Shown: positions 23,890 to 32,657 of the stretch, one piece after another
How positions within the stretch are numbered: position 1 is the first letter of the stretch
Layout of the letters: every line of letters starts with the position of its first letter
DNA from: Companilactobacillus kimchiensis
GTDB taxonomy: Bacteria > Bacillota > Bacilli > Lactobacillales > Lactobacillaceae
Direction: 5' to 3'
Assembly (NCBI RefSeq): GCF_001438805.1
Contig: NZ_JQCF01000022.1
Location: 1 to 40,784, forward strand
DNA length: 40,784 nt
The notes under the pieces: model-generated
Seen by the model: the letters and a program-made list of their open reading frames with translations, nothing else
Told to the model about the DNA's origin: nothing
The model's database searches: none
Made by a program: the position numbers and the translations under genes

Positions 23890-24516
23890 ATGAATAAAAC
23901 AATTTTATTCGACGTTGATGGTACTTTAATTGATACGGAAAAAACGATTATCAAATCTTGGCAAAAAACCTTAAAGGACACTTTGAATATTGAGCCCACA
24001 GCTGAAGAATCATATTATATCCTCGGCATTCCTGGAACTAAGGCAGTTGAAAGATACTCTAATGATCCAGTTCAGAGCGAGCAACTATTAAAACTCTGGG
24101 AAGAAAATGATCATCAAATGTTTCATTACTCCAAGATATTTACTGGAATCGATTCAATGCTGCAACAGTTAAAAGCCCAAGACATCAACCTAGGTATCGT
24201 TACTTCTCGAACCAATCAGGAACTTCAAATCGTCTTCAATAATTTTGATATCAAAAAATACTTCGACATTTTCATTACAGCTTCAAAAACTAAACTTCAT
24301 AAACCAAATCCCGAACCAATCCTAAAGGCACTCGAAACTCTTAAAATCGATCCTTCCGAAACCATGTATATTGGTGATTCAATTTACGATTTTCAATGCG
24401 CCCGTAATGCAAATGTCGAATTTGCTTTAGCCAGTTGGGGTGCCAAGGATAATCCCGAATTTGATAAGGTCGATCATTCACTAAAATATCCTACTGATTT
24501 ACTTAATTTAATTTAA
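23890..24516 (+). CDS. HAD-family phosphatase (phosphoglycolate phosphatase/PpaX-like)
   Basis: Haloacid dehalogenase-type hydrolase of 208 residues with a cap domain of subclass I. Motif I is LFDVDGTLIDTE with the nucleophile Asp8 and general acid Asp10; motif II is GIVTSR; motif III is the Lys of KLHKPNPEPI; motif IV is YIGDSIYDFQCA. It resembles the Gph/PpaX group rather than beta-phosphoglucomutase, because the residues after motif I do not fit the latter. It is second gene behind the DeoR regulator with AAGGAG as ribosome binding site, which suggests a sugar-phosphate substrate. Confidence 0.85.
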   Translation: MNKTILFDVDGTLIDTEKTIIKSWQKTLKDTLNIEPTAEESYYILGIPGTKAVERYSNDPVQSEQLLKLWEENDHQMFHYSKIFTGIDSMLQQLKAQDINLGIVTSRTNQELQIVFNNFDIKKYFDIFITASKTKLHKPNPEPILKALETLKIDPSETMYIGDSIYDFQCARNANVEFALASWGAKDNPEFDKVDHSLKYPTDLLNLI

Positions 24517-24572
24517 CTAGCCAATCTAAATGTGGAATCTAATACACAATCTCCAGCCTAAATATGAAAACA

Positions 24573-24606
24573 GCGCTAACTCCAAAATGAGTTAACGCCA
24601 TTTTTA
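24573..24606 (+). terminator. Terminator downstream of the HAD gene
   Basis: A ten-position stem (24573-24582 with 24589-24598, one mismatch) with a six-base loop is followed by CATTTTTATATTT. It lies 57 bases past the HAD stop and would also face the short dehydrogenase remnant on the minus strand. Confidence 0.6.
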
Positions 24607-24649
24607 TATTTAATCCTTGATAATTAAACACATGCCATCCAATTTTTAT

Positions 24650-24751
24650 TTAAATAAATCTTGAGACAATTGCTCGATAAGCATTAGGCATGGTTCTAGC
24701 AAAAATGACTGCTGCATGACCCATTCCTGTAATAATAGCTACTTTTGTCAT
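24650..24751 (-). pseudogene. Remnant of a short-chain dehydrogenase gene, 33 codons
   Basis: An ATG at 24751 follows a good AAAGGAG and starts MTKVAIITGMGHAAVIFART, ending ...AYRAIVSRFI at a stop. The first nine residues match the N-terminal strand of short-chain dehydrogenases, but the glycine-rich TGxxxGIG motif is not continued, so most of the gene seems deleted. The intact promoter and ribosome binding site suggest a decayed gene rather than a functional peptide, though a small protein cannot be excluded. Confidence 0.5.
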
Positions 24752-24998
24752 ATTGCGTTCTCCTTTAATGAACAATCGTTTAGCTTAAGCTTAAATAAAA
24801 AATTGATTTCATTCGATAATTTCTATCGAAATATCAATCAACTTCTTCAGTATAACTTGCAATGATATTTGATTCTTTTTTAATTGACTACTAAATATTA
24901 TTTTGCAGCGTTTATTTTCGCATGAGTTAATAATAAACGGCCGTTCACTTATAGTCAAGCCCATTTTATGAAATAATCAATTAATTTCAAAAACATTC
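24752..24998. other. Intergenic region with two dyads
   Basis: Between the dehydrogenase remnant and the fumarate reductase gene there is no gene. TTCGATA at 24812-24818 mirrors TATCGAA at 24824-24830, with TTGAT/ATCAA further out at 24803-24807 and 24833-24837, a candidate operator. CGTTTATT at 24909-24916 mirrors AATAAACG at 24932-24939, with no T run, so it is not a clear terminator. Confidence 0.4.
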
Positions 24999-26387
24999 TT
25001 AATCTTTGAGATATTTATAAACTTGTTGACCTGCTTGACGACCAAAGACTACTGTCTCAGCTATAGAGTTTCCACCGATTCGGTTATTACCATGTAATCC
25101 TCCAGCAACTTCTCCAGCCGCAAATAGTCCTTTAATCACTTGGTTGTCTTCATTCAAAACTTGTGTCTTATGATTGATTGCCACACCACCCATTGTGTAA
25201 TGAACTGCTGGGGCAATATGAATGGCATAAAATGGTCCATCAGAGATATTTCTTTCCATCCCAGTAGTTCGATTAAACTTAGAATCTTTTTGAGTTTCCA
25301 CGGCTGCATTCCAATCATAAACCGTTTGTTGAAGTATTTGACTATCAACTCCGATTTCTTGGGCTAACTCTTCAACATTTTGACCAGTTTTAACTAAACC
25401 AACATGATCATAAAATTCAATTGCTTTAACTCGACTTCTAATATCACGATCAAAAATCAGATAAGCTCCCGTGCCACCCAAATCATCAATCGCCTTAGTC
25501 ACATTCTTACGTGTATCTAATTCATTCACAAATCTCTTACCATCATTATTAACTAGAATGGCTCCCTCACCACGAACCGCCTCACCAATTAAAAAGGCAT
25601 GCGGAGTATCCTGTTGAACGGTTGGATGAACTTGAACCTGATCCATATCAACTAATTTAGCACCAATCTTTTTGGCCAGTTTCAAGCCATCACCTGTAGC
25701 TCCTGGTTGGTTAGTTGTCCGTAAGTTTAATAAATCTGAACGATATTCAGCCAAAAGATCTTTTCCAGCACCAAAGCCACCGGTTGCCAAAACGACAGCA
25801 TCAGTTGTAATCATAATCTCTTGATCAGTCAGAGCTTTAACCCCTGTAATCTGCCCCTTGTCGGTCAAAAGATCGGTTACTTTAATATTATCAAACAAAG
25901 GAATTTGATACTTAGCAATATATTTCAACAATTCTGTTACCAAGTAACCTCCAATGGGGGCTAGAGAACTGGGACGATGGGTTCTCATTGTTTTCATTCC
26001 TCCAGTGATTGTTAAATCATCCAGTTTAATATCATGCTGTGCTAACCAATCAATTGCTAAAGCTCCATGTTCAGTGAAAAACTTCAACAATTCTTGATTA
26101 TTCATTTTGCCACCGCCGATAAAGGTCTCATTATAGAAATCCTCAAAACTATCAACGATTTTATGATTAAGTTGCACAAAAGTTTCTGCGGCATTCATTC
26201 CTGAAGATGCTCGTGTTGTATTCCCACCGATTTTATCCATTTTTTCCAAAATAACTGGTGAGAGCCCCAATTCATAAGCTTGAATAGCACTAGTTAAACC
26301 GGCCCCACCAGAACCAATAATTACTACATCATAATGATTTTTTAATTGCTTAAGATCAGTTGCTTCGAACACAAATTTTTCTGACAT
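24999..26387 (-). CDS. FAD-dependent fumarate reductase, flavoprotein subunit type
   Basis: Flavoprotein of the fumarate reductase/succinate dehydrogenase family, 462 residues, in the soluble single-domain form of lactobacilli, without heme or FMN-binding domain. The FAD-binding motif is VVIIGSGGAGLTSAIQA at 21-37, followed by KIGGNTTRASSGMNA, the substrate-site sequences DQVQVHPT, RGEGAILVN and HYTMGGVAIN, and the C-terminal FAD contact GNNRIGGNSIAE. It would reduce fumarate to succinate in the cytosol using a reduced flavin or NADH donor. GAGGAG at the fumarase stop serves ATG 26387, so the longer frame to 26402 is not used. It lies one base after the fumarase gene and is coupled to it. Confidence 0.9.
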   Translation of the reverse strand: MSEKFVFEATDLKQLKNHYDVVIIGSGGAGLTSAIQAYELGLSPVILEKMDKIGGNTTRASSGMNAAETFVQLNHKIVDSFEDFYNETFIGGGKMNNQELLKFFTEHGALAIDWLAQHDIKLDDLTITGGMKTMRTHRPSSLAPIGGYLVTELLKYIAKYQIPLFDNIKVTDLLTDKGQITGVKALTDQEIMITTDAVVLATGGFGAGKDLLAEYRSDLLNLRTTNQPGATGDGLKLAKKIGAKLVDMDQVQVHPTVQQDTPHAFLIGEAVRGEGAILVNNDGKRFVNELDTRKNVTKAIDDLGGTGAYLIFDRDIRSRVKAIEFYDHVGLVKTGQNVEELAQEIGVDSQILQQTVYDWNAAVETQKDSKFNRTTGMERNISDGPFYAIHIAPAVHYTMGGVAINHKTQVLNEDNQVIKGLFAAGEVAGGLHGNNRIGGNSIAETVVFGRQAGQQVYKYLKD

Positions 26388-26388
26388 C

Positions 26389-27774
26389 TTATTTCTCCTC
26401 AATATTAGTCATATCAATCGGTACAACCCATTTATCAAATTGTTGCTCTGTTAGTAAACCAGATTTAATAGCTGCCACTTTCAATGTCGTTCCCGCACGT
26501 AGAGCCTGTTGAGCTATTTCTGCACTTTCATGATAGCCGATATGTGGTGATAAGGCCGTAACAGTCATCAACGAACGATCAACTAATTCCTTCATTCGAT
26601 CTTCATTCACTGTTAAGCCAGCAATCATTTTGTCAGCAAATCCATACATTGTCCCAGTTAATAATTCAGCTGATTCCAAAAAGGCATTGATCAAAACTGG
26701 TTTATAGACATTCATTTCAAAATTACCCTGACTAGCAGCGATACTGATAGTCACATCATTGCCCATTACCCGAGCGGCAGCCATAGTAATTGCTTCCGCT
26801 TGCGTGGGATTAACTTTTCCCGGCATTATTGATGATCCAGGTTCATTGGCAGGAATATTTAATTCTCCATAACCTGATCTAGGACCACTACCTAAAAATC
26901 GGACATCATTAGCAATTTTCATCAAATCACTTGCCAAGGTTTTAATTGCACCATGAACAACATTCAAACCAGAATGAGCTGCTAAACCATAAAATTTATT
27001 AGTATCAGCAGTAAATTCATAATCATAGACTTGACTCATTTGTTCAGCAATCTTATCGGCAAAATGTGGTGCAGCATTCAAACCAGTTCCAACAGCTGTT
27101 CCACCCATAGCCAACTCAGCCAATGTCTTATTTAATTCTTGTAAATATGACAGATCATGTTCCAACATACTGACCCAACCGCTAACTTCTTGTCCAAAAG
27201 TAAGTGGTGTAGCATCTTGTAAATGTGTCCGACCAATCTTAACAACTTTCCAATATTTAATTTGTTTTCGTTTAAGTTCATCAATCAAGTGTTTTGTTGA
27301 TTCTTCAAGCTTATCAACGGCCATGGCTGCAGTGATATTCATTGCTGTAGGGAAAATGTCGTTTGAACTTTGGCCATGGTTAACATCATCATTAGGCAAG
27401 ATTTCGATTTTTGAATCGATTGTTTGGGCCACATGAGCGACAACTTCATTTACATTCATATTAGTCTGCGTACCCGAACCAGTTTGATAAACTACCAATG
27501 GAAAATCTTTACGTAATTTTGTATCATCCAAAACTAAAAGTTTTTCAACCGCAGCCACAATTAAATCAGCCTTTTTAGCATCAATTGCTTTTGCATCCTT
27601 ATTCGCAATTGCGGCAGCTTTTTTAATTTGCAACAAAGCTTTAATAATCTCGAGTGGCATTTTTGCACCTGTGGAAAAATTATTACGACTACGTTCAGTT
27701 TGTGCACCCCAAAGTGCATCAACTGGAATTTTGACGGCACCTAAGGTATCTTCTTCAATTCTATAATCTGACAT
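26389..27774 (-). CDS. fumC: Class II fumarate hydratase
   Basis: Interconverts malate and fumarate, 461 residues. The signature GSSIMPGKVNPTQAE is at 313-327, catalytic His184 lies in GRTHLQDATP, and NDDVNHGQSSND at 128-139 is also conserved. Start ATG at 27774 has TGGAGGG upstream, which excludes the longer frame to 27834. Its own -10 (TATAAT at 27811-27806) lies between it and the GH65 gene. With the fumarate reductase gene one base downstream, the pair makes a reductive malate-fumarate-succinate route that can dispose of reducing equivalents. Confidence 0.95.
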   Translation of the reverse strand: MSDYRIEEDTLGAVKIPVDALWGAQTERSRNNFSTGAKMPLEIIKALLQIKKAAAIANKDAKAIDAKKADLIVAAVEKLLVLDDTKLRKDFPLVVYQTGSGTQTNMNVNEVVAHVAQTIDSKIEILPNDDVNHGQSSNDIFPTAMNITAAMAVDKLEESTKHLIDELKRKQIKYWKVVKIGRTHLQDATPLTFGQEVSGWVSMLEHDLSYLQELNKTLAELAMGGTAVGTGLNAAPHFADKIAEQMSQVYDYEFTADTNKFYGLAAHSGLNVVHGAIKTLASDLMKIANDVRFLGSGPRSGYGELNIPANEPGSSIMPGKVNPTQAEAITMAAARVMGNDVTISIAASQGNFEMNVYKPVLINAFLESAELLTGTMYGFADKMIAGLTVNEDRMKELVDRSLMTVTALSPHIGYHESAEIAQQALRAGTTLKVAAIKSGLLTEQQFDKWVVPIDMTNIEEK

Positions 27775-27805
27775 GATTTCCCTCCAAAACAAACTTATTA
27801 TCTCA

Positions 27806-27811
27806 ATTATA
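27806..27811 (-). promoter_or_regulatory. -10 element of the fumC-frd operon
   Basis: TATAAT on the minus strand, 32 bases upstream of the fumC start, preceded by TTTCAACTCGGC. No strong -35 match. Confidence 0.5.
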
Positions 27812-27840
27812 GCCGAGTTGAAACTTTCGCCCAAACAAAA

Positions 27841-27864
27841 AGAAGGCTTATTCAGCCCTCCAAA
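27841..27864 (-). terminator. Weak terminator after the GH65 gene
   Basis: A six-bp stem, AGGGCT with AGCCTT on the minus strand, with a five-base loop is followed by a C and five T. It separates the GH65 gene from fumC. Confidence 0.55.
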
Positions 27865-27872
27865 ATAAAATC

Positions 27873-30017
27873 TTATGCTTGAATCATTTTCACTGTACCA
27901 TCAACTCTAATTTTGATTGAAGCACCTGTTAATACTTCTATCTGAGTTGTCTTATTTGTATATGTGATCTGTAATAATCTACCTAAATATTGTAATCTAA
28001 GAGTTAATTTTTTCCATTCATCTGGTAGATGATTATCAATTGTTAACAAACCATCCTTAACTTGTAAACCACCAAAGCCATTAACTACGGTTAACCAACT
28101 ACCACCCAAATTAGCCACATGCAAACCATCGGCAGTATTTTTTTGCAAGTCGACCAAATCTGTTTTAACAGTATCCATAAAGTAATCGTATGCCTTTGTT
28201 TTTAAATCAATTCTGGCTGCAATCGCACTAAAAATCGATCTAGAAAGCGAAGAATCATGCGTCGTGATTTTTTCATAATAATCATATTCTCTGAGATACT
28301 GTTCCTTAGACAAATCATCAAAAAGAAAGTCCGCCAACAAAGTATCCGCCTGCTTATTAACTTGATAACGATAAATCATCAAAGGATGGTAATGTAACAG
28401 CAACGGATAATTGTCTTTAGGGGTAGTGTCAAATGGCCAAATAGGTTTTTCAAAAGCACTGTCATCTTGTTGATTAATCCCCTTGATCTGATCATATGGT
28501 AGATAAACTGACTCAGAAATATTAGCCAATTCATTCCGTTCCTGATCGGTTACCCCCAACTCACGTGCCTTCTCTGGAAACTCATCAATTAAGTCAACGG
28601 CAAAGCCCATATTAAATTTGGCCATTCGATTGGTATAGTAATTGTTATTAACAATGGCCGTATATTCATCTGGACCTGTGACATCAAAAAAACAGAATTT
28701 CCTTTTACCATGTATCTCACTGAAGCTCCCAAAATTCTTCCAAAAACGAGCCGTTTCCAAAACTATTTCAAAGCCATAATTTTCCAAAAATTGTTTGTCA
28801 TCGGTAACTTTATAATATCGATCAATAGCATAAGCAATATCGGCATCAATATGATATTGAGCCGTTCCTGCCGGATAATAGGCACTAGCTTCCTGTCCAT
28901 TAATTGTCCGCCAAGCAAACAAAGCCCCTTTAGCAACACCTAATTCACGGGCTCGTTTTTTTGATGCTTCCAAAATACTGTATCGATATTTAATTAACTT
29001 TTGGGCAATCTGTGGGTTCGTATAAGCAAAAAATGGTGACATGTACATCTCTGTATCCCAGAAGTAATGCCCTTCATAACCTGTTCCTGATAATCCCTTA
29101 GCTGGAATATTAGTTTTGCCATCACGACCAGTTGATGAGGTCAATTGGAACAAATTATAATGAATGGCTTGATTCAAGCTATCATCACCAGTTATTTTAA
29201 TTTCACTATTTTTCCAAAACTCTTCCCAAAATTCACTCGAGCCTTTTATGACTTCTTCAAACGTTGGCATATCAGTGAATTCTACTGGTTCATTGATTTC
29301 TCCCACTAATCCAATGACATCAAAATTAATTGTCTTCCCATCAGTTAATTCAAATTTTTGTTCCAAGGCAGCTGGAGTATAAATCGCCATCTCCAAATAC
29401 ATTTTACTAATTTGGGTTGTTATTTTTACTATTTCTGATTTAGAGTTCACATCATGTTTTTCATAAGTTAAAGTATGCACCGTTCGTGATTTTCGAGGAT
29501 CATCTGTTTCCTCCCCATCACTAATAGCCTTTAGGTGTTTTACTATTTTGATTCGACCAGTATAATCAATTGGTTTAATTTCATAACGTAAACCAATTAC
29601 CTGATTATTTGCCTGTTGTAAAGCACTTTTAACCGTTAATTCAACTGACTTACCCAAATCATTAGTTAATTTATAAGTTGATACTAAAACACCATTATTC
29701 ATGTCTAACGATTCAGCTTTTAATTCTGATCGATGGAACACGTTTTGTTGTCCATCACATATTTTAATTTGACGTAAATCGGGCAGTTTTACAATTGTTT
29801 GATTATTCTTAGCATATCCAAAAGCCTTTTCACCATAAACAATTTCTGAAATTTCAAAAAAGCCATTCACAATGGTCCCTGCAGTATCCGAAATATTTAC
29901 TGGATTACTAGCCCTAACTCCCAAGTGACCATTAGCAATGGAAAAGATAGTTTCTAAATAACTGGGATCATTAGATTTTAAATCGTTAATTGAAATAATT
30001 TTTGCATTATTAGTCAT
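27873..30017 (-). CDS. Glycoside hydrolase family 65 disaccharide phosphorylase
   Basis: Phosphorolyses an alpha-glucosyl disaccharide such as maltose to beta-glucose 1-phosphate and a sugar. The 714-residue protein has the GH65 layout: N-terminal beta-sandwich (about 1-260) with IANGHLGVRA, a linker, the (alpha/alpha)6 barrel (about 290-640) with GYEGHYFWDTEMY near 313-325, and the general-acid Glu451 in VTGPDEYTAIVNNNYYTN, then a short C-terminal sheet. It is about 40 residues shorter than Lactobacillus brevis maltose phosphorylase. The specificity may be maltose, kojibiose, nigerose or trehalose. No beta-phosphoglucomutase gene or sugar transporter adjoins it, which is unusual. GGAG precedes the start. 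Confidence 0.9.
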   Translation of the reverse strand: MTNNAKIISINDLKSNDPSYLETIFSIANGHLGVRASNPVNISDTAGTIVNGFFEISEIVYGEKAFGYAKNNQTIVKLPDLRQIKICDGQQNVFHRSELKAESLDMNNGVLVSTYKLTNDLGKSVELTVKSALQQANNQVIGLRYEIKPIDYTGRIKIVKHLKAISDGEETDDPRKSRTVHTLTYEKHDVNSKSEIVKITTQISKMYLEMAIYTPAALEQKFELTDGKTINFDVIGLVGEINEPVEFTDMPTFEEVIKGSSEFWEEFWKNSEIKITGDDSLNQAIHYNLFQLTSSTGRDGKTNIPAKGLSGTGYEGHYFWDTEMYMSPFFAYTNPQIAQKLIKYRYSILEASKKRARELGVAKGALFAWRTINGQEASAYYPAGTAQYHIDADIAYAIDRYYKVTDDKQFLENYGFEIVLETARFWKNFGSFSEIHGKRKFCFFDVTGPDEYTAIVNNNYYTNRMAKFNMGFAVDLIDEFPEKARELGVTDQERNELANISESVYLPYDQIKGINQQDDSAFEKPIWPFDTTPKDNYPLLLHYHPLMIYRYQVNKQADTLLADFLFDDLSKEQYLREYDYYEKITTHDSSLSRSIFSAIAARIDLKTKAYDYFMDTVKTDLVDLQKNTADGLHVANLGGSWLTVVNGFGGLQVKDGLLTIDNHLPDEWKKLTLRLQYLGRLLQITYTNKTTQIEVLTGASIKIRVDGTVKMIQA

Positions 30018-30364
30018 AATATCTACATCTCCAAATCAAAATATTTATATTCAATTTAAAGCTACACCCATGACTCTTTTCTGCAAAATATAAAGTCCTG
30101 TATAAACAAATTTATTTTAAAATTTTAAAAAAACGTTTATAAAATAACTATCTCCAATTTGGTTGGAACACAGTGGACCTTCGTTTATTCCCGTCTGGAT
30201 AACTGATTTATTATTCTAAATCAAAAAAACACCATACTATTGTGAATTCCTTAATTGGAATCCGAAACAATAATATAGTGTGCTTTTTTAATTTTACAGT
30301 GATTATTCTATAAAAATCACTAGTAAATATAGACTGATCCAACCTCTGAAAGAACCGAGATTTC
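30018..30364. other. Intergenic region upstream of the GH65 gene
   Basis: The A/T-rich interval holds the GH65 promoter and the terminator of the DcuC-like gene at 30223-30287. AAACGTTT at 30132-30139 resembles the core of LacI/CcpA operators, but it misses two fixed cre positions. I see no gene here. Confidence 0.5.
30223..30287 (-). terminator. Terminator after the DcuC/YfcC-like carrier gene
   Basis: A long imperfect hairpin: CACCATACTATTGT at 30230-30243 pairs with 30267-30280 apart from two C-A mismatches, with an inner TTCC/GGAA stem. Seven T follow on the minus strand, 80 bases beyond the stop codon, and T runs also follow on the plus strand. Confidence 0.7.
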
Positions 30365-31897
30365 CTACTTAATCAAAACTCCCACGGTTAGGAAAATCAA
30401 AATCAGAATTACGATCATAATTAAGAGTTTTGTTACAAACTTTAACCATTTATCAAATCCAACTTTAACCATAGCCAGTGAGACCAAAATCAATCCTGTT
30501 GGTGCAATCAAACCAATCAAACCTTGTCCCCAGTTATAAGCATTGATGATCATTGAACGATCAATTCCCACAACATCAGCTAAAGGAGCCATGATTGGCA
30601 TTGATAACACGGCTAAACCAGATGAAGATTGAATGAAGAATCCTAAAACGATGTAAACAAAGAACAAGACACAAATGAAGAGTACATTGTTCATGCCGCT
30701 GATTTGATTACTGAAGTAATGCATAATCGTATCGCTGACAAAACTCTTTTCCATTACGATTCCAACAGATCTAGCTAAACCAACAGTTAGAGCAACACCA
30801 AGTAAATCACCTGCTCCAGAAACAAAGCTATCAACAAACTTACTTTCCTTTAATCCAGCTGTAAAGATCAGTACATACGTTACTGCCAAGAAGACAACCG
30901 CAATTTCCGTAAAGTACCAACCTAATTGTTGAACCCCATAGATCATGACTACAAATCCTAAGGCAAAAACAATCAGTGACAATTTTTGACGCATTGTAAA
31001 ATCACTCTTGGTAGTAAGATCCATATCACCCAAGAATCGTTCTTTATCAGTCGATGCTTGATCAGCCACTAGTGACTTTGAAGGATCTTTTCTAACTTTT
31101 TCTGCATAGTGAATCGTATAAGCAATTGAAATACCAACTGATGCGATCCACATCAAAATTCTCATCGGCATCCCATCAGTAAAGTTGATTCCGGCAGCAT
31201 TTGAAGCAATTACAGTTGAGAACGGATTAATGGTTGAACTCATCGAACCAATCGCCGTTCCCAGATAAACCGCCGCCACCGCGGTCAACGTATCATATCC
31301 CGCTAACAAAAAGATTGGAATTAGGATTGGATAAAAGGCAATCGTTTCTTCCGCCAATCCAAAGGTTGTTCCCCCTAAAGCAATCAAAGAAGTGACAATA
31401 ATAATCAACCACTTCTGTTTCCCCTTTAGTTTCTCAGAGAGCCGCATCATTCCGGAGTTCATCGCTCCTGTAGCATTAACGACCCCAATTACTCCACCAA
31501 GAATCAGAATGAAAACAATGATGTCTACACTATCAACGATACCCTGAACCTGTGAGGTCAAGAATTGATTGATAGTTCCAAAAACACCACGCTTAGGTTT
31601 TTTAATCTCATGATAAGTATTCGGAATTGCTGCCGGACGGTAAATTGTTCCATCCTTAAACTTCGATACTTTAATTTTGATTTTGTACTTATCAAGTGTC
31701 TTTTGGGTAGCACTCTCTTTTGTCGTCTTACCAGAGGCTTCAGTAATAACGAATTTGTTTAACCCCGAATTATATTCCAAGGTACTGTACTTACCTGAAG
31801 GAATAAAGAAAGTTAATGCCTGAACTAAAATTAAAACAATAATAATAACAGTATACGCGGACGGAAAGCTATGCTTTTTTTTCTTTGCAGTAGCCAT
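30365..31897 (-). CDS. DcuC/YfcC-family membrane carrier
   Basis: Secondary transporter of 510 residues with about 11-12 membrane segments. A hydrophobic start (FPSAYTVIIIVLILVQALTF) is followed by an extracytoplasmic loop of about 80 residues, then segments with LGGVIGVVNATGAMNSGM, GGTTFGLAEETIAFYPILIP, GTAIGSMSSTINPFSTVIA and FFIQSSSGLAVLSMPIMAPL. These are typical of the anaerobic C4-dicarboxylate/YfcC family, annotated as short-chain fatty acid, arginine or dicarboxylate carriers. A dicarboxylate role would suit the nearby fumC-frd pair, but this is inference. ATG 31897 follows GAAGGGA, so the longer frame to 31918 is not used. Confidence 0.85.
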   Translation of the reverse strand: MATAKKKKHSFPSAYTVIIIVLILVQALTFFIPSGKYSTLEYNSGLNKFVITEASGKTTKESATQKTLDKYKIKIKVSKFKDGTIYRPAAIPNTYHEIKKPKRGVFGTINQFLTSQVQGIVDSVDIIVFILILGGVIGVVNATGAMNSGMMRLSEKLKGKQKWLIIIVTSLIALGGTTFGLAEETIAFYPILIPIFLLAGYDTLTAVAAVYLGTAIGSMSSTINPFSTVIASNAAGINFTDGMPMRILMWIASVGISIAYTIHYAEKVRKDPSKSLVADQASTDKERFLGDMDLTTKSDFTMRQKLSLIVFALGFVVMIYGVQQLGWYFTEIAVVFLAVTYVLIFTAGLKESKFVDSFVSGAGDLLGVALTVGLARSVGIVMEKSFVSDTIMHYFSNQISGMNNVLFICVLFFVYIVLGFFIQSSSGLAVLSMPIMAPLADVVGIDRSMIINAYNWGQGLIGLIAPTGLILVSLAMVKVGFDKWLKFVTKLLIMIVILILIFLTVGVLIK

Positions 31898-31982
31898 AAT
31901 TGTCCCTTCTTTCCCCATTAATTAAACTATTCACAAGTTAATTATAGCAGAGAAAGAAAACGTCAACATTATTATATTGATA

Positions 31983-32096
31983 TTATTTATTTAGTTTTCT
32001 TTTACTATCTTTAATCGCACGTAAGGCTCTTTTTCTAGTTTTGATATTAGGACTCTTTAAATTTCTATAAGCTGTTGCTGTTGTCATCTTTTCCAT
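31983..32096 (-). CDS. Small basic protein, 37 residues, possible metal-homeostasis protein
   Basis: A 37-residue frame, MEKMTTATAYRNLKSPNIKT followed by a Lys/Arg-rich C-terminus ending SKRKLNK, follows GGGAG and lies 9 bases after the S14 gene, so the two should be co-transcribed. I recall small proteins with a YRxLKSPNIKTRKRAL-type sequence in lactobacilli annotated as putative metal homeostasis proteins; I am not certain. The strong basic charge would suit binding to RNA or the ribosome. No function can be shown from sequence. Confidence 0.7.
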   Translation of the reverse strand: MEKMTTATAYRNLKSPNIKTRKRALRAIKDSKRKLNK

Positions 32097-32105
32097 AATT
32101 TCTCC

Positions 32106-32375
32106 CTACCAACTAGCTTTTTTTACACCCGGAATCTGACCGGCATGAGCTAATTGTCTAAAGTTCAAACGTGACATTCCAAATTTACGCATATAAGCAT
32201 GAGGACGTCCGTCTAATGAATCGCGGTTCTTAATTCTTACAGGACTTGAATCACGAGGTAATTTGGATAGAGCAATGTAATCACCCTTAGTCTTTAGTTC
32301 CTTTCGAATCTGAGCGTATCGCTCAACTAATTCAAGTTGTTTCTTATTTCTAGCAATTTTTGATTTTTTTGCCAT
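32106..32375 (-). CDS. rpsN: Ribosomal protein S14, zinc-independent paralogue
   Basis: Small-subunit ribosomal protein of 89 residues with the S14 signature [20 protein letters not shown] near 56-75 and the conserved C-terminus [11 protein letters not shown]. It lacks the CxxC-CxxC zinc ribbon of the 61-residue form in the main ribosomal operon, so it is the cysteine-free type. In Bacillus subtilis this paralogue is repressed by Zur and made in zinc shortage. The AGGAG ribosome binding site is clear. A dyad with an ATTATCA core lies 46-65 bases upstream and may be a Fur-family operator. Confidence 0.95.
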   Translation of the reverse strand: MAKKSKIARNKKQLELVERYAQIRKELKTKGDYIALSKLPRDSSPVRIKNRDSLDGRPHAYMRKFGMSRLNFRQLAHAGQIPGVKKASW

Positions 32376-32420
32376 TATATTTTCTCCTAAAATTTTTCTA
32401 TATATATTGTCAATTTCACT

Positions 32421-32440
32421 AGTAAATGATAATTTTTACT
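32421..32440. promoter_or_regulatory. Dyad upstream of rpsN, candidate Fur/Zur-type operator
   Basis: AGTAAA at 32421-32426 mirrors TTTACT at 32435-32440 around TGATAATT, a core reminiscent of Fur-family boxes. On the minus strand it overlaps a possible -35 (TTTACT) with TATATA 16 bases downstream. The inner positions are not fully symmetric. Confidence 0.4.
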
Positions 32441-32563
32441 TTTTAGATTCTACTCACTTTATCATCAAGTGTCAAACAATTAGTTCATCGAAAAAAGATT
32501 CTGCTAACTATCTTGTTATTGAAGCGTTCTTGGACCTTTTCAAAAATAATTCAAATTAAACTG

Positions 32564-32593
32564 TTGACATTTAATTAGGTACCGAACTATAAT
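32564..32593 (+). promoter_or_regulatory. Promoter of the MarR-ABC operon
   Basis: A consensus -35 TTGACA at 32564-32569 and a consensus -10 TATAAT at 32588-32593 are separated by 18 bases. It is the best promoter in the window and is overlapped by operator half-sites. Confidence 0.8.
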
Positions 32594-32624
32594 TCATCTC
32601 GTGATAAAAGTTCGGTACCGTAAC
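32574..32624. promoter_or_regulatory. Twin palindromic operators of the MarR regulator
   Basis: GGTACCGAAC at 32578-32587 is mirrored exactly by GTTCGGTACC at 32610-32619. Each arm is part of a near-perfect 14-bp palindrome of the type GTTCGGTACCGAAC: ATTAGGTACCGAAC at 32574-32587 and GTTCGGTACCGTAAC at 32610-32624. The first lies in the spacer between -35 and -10, the second just downstream of the start of transcription, 32 bp or about three helical turns centre to centre of the arms. This fits two MarR dimers giving autorepression. Confidence 0.75.
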
Positions 32625-32657
32625 AATTCAAAATATAACAAAGCGAGGAAATTTAAT

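Noticed and set aside
30125-30145. cre site upstream of the GH65 gene
   Set aside because: The AAACGTTT core is present, but two fixed positions of the consensus fail.
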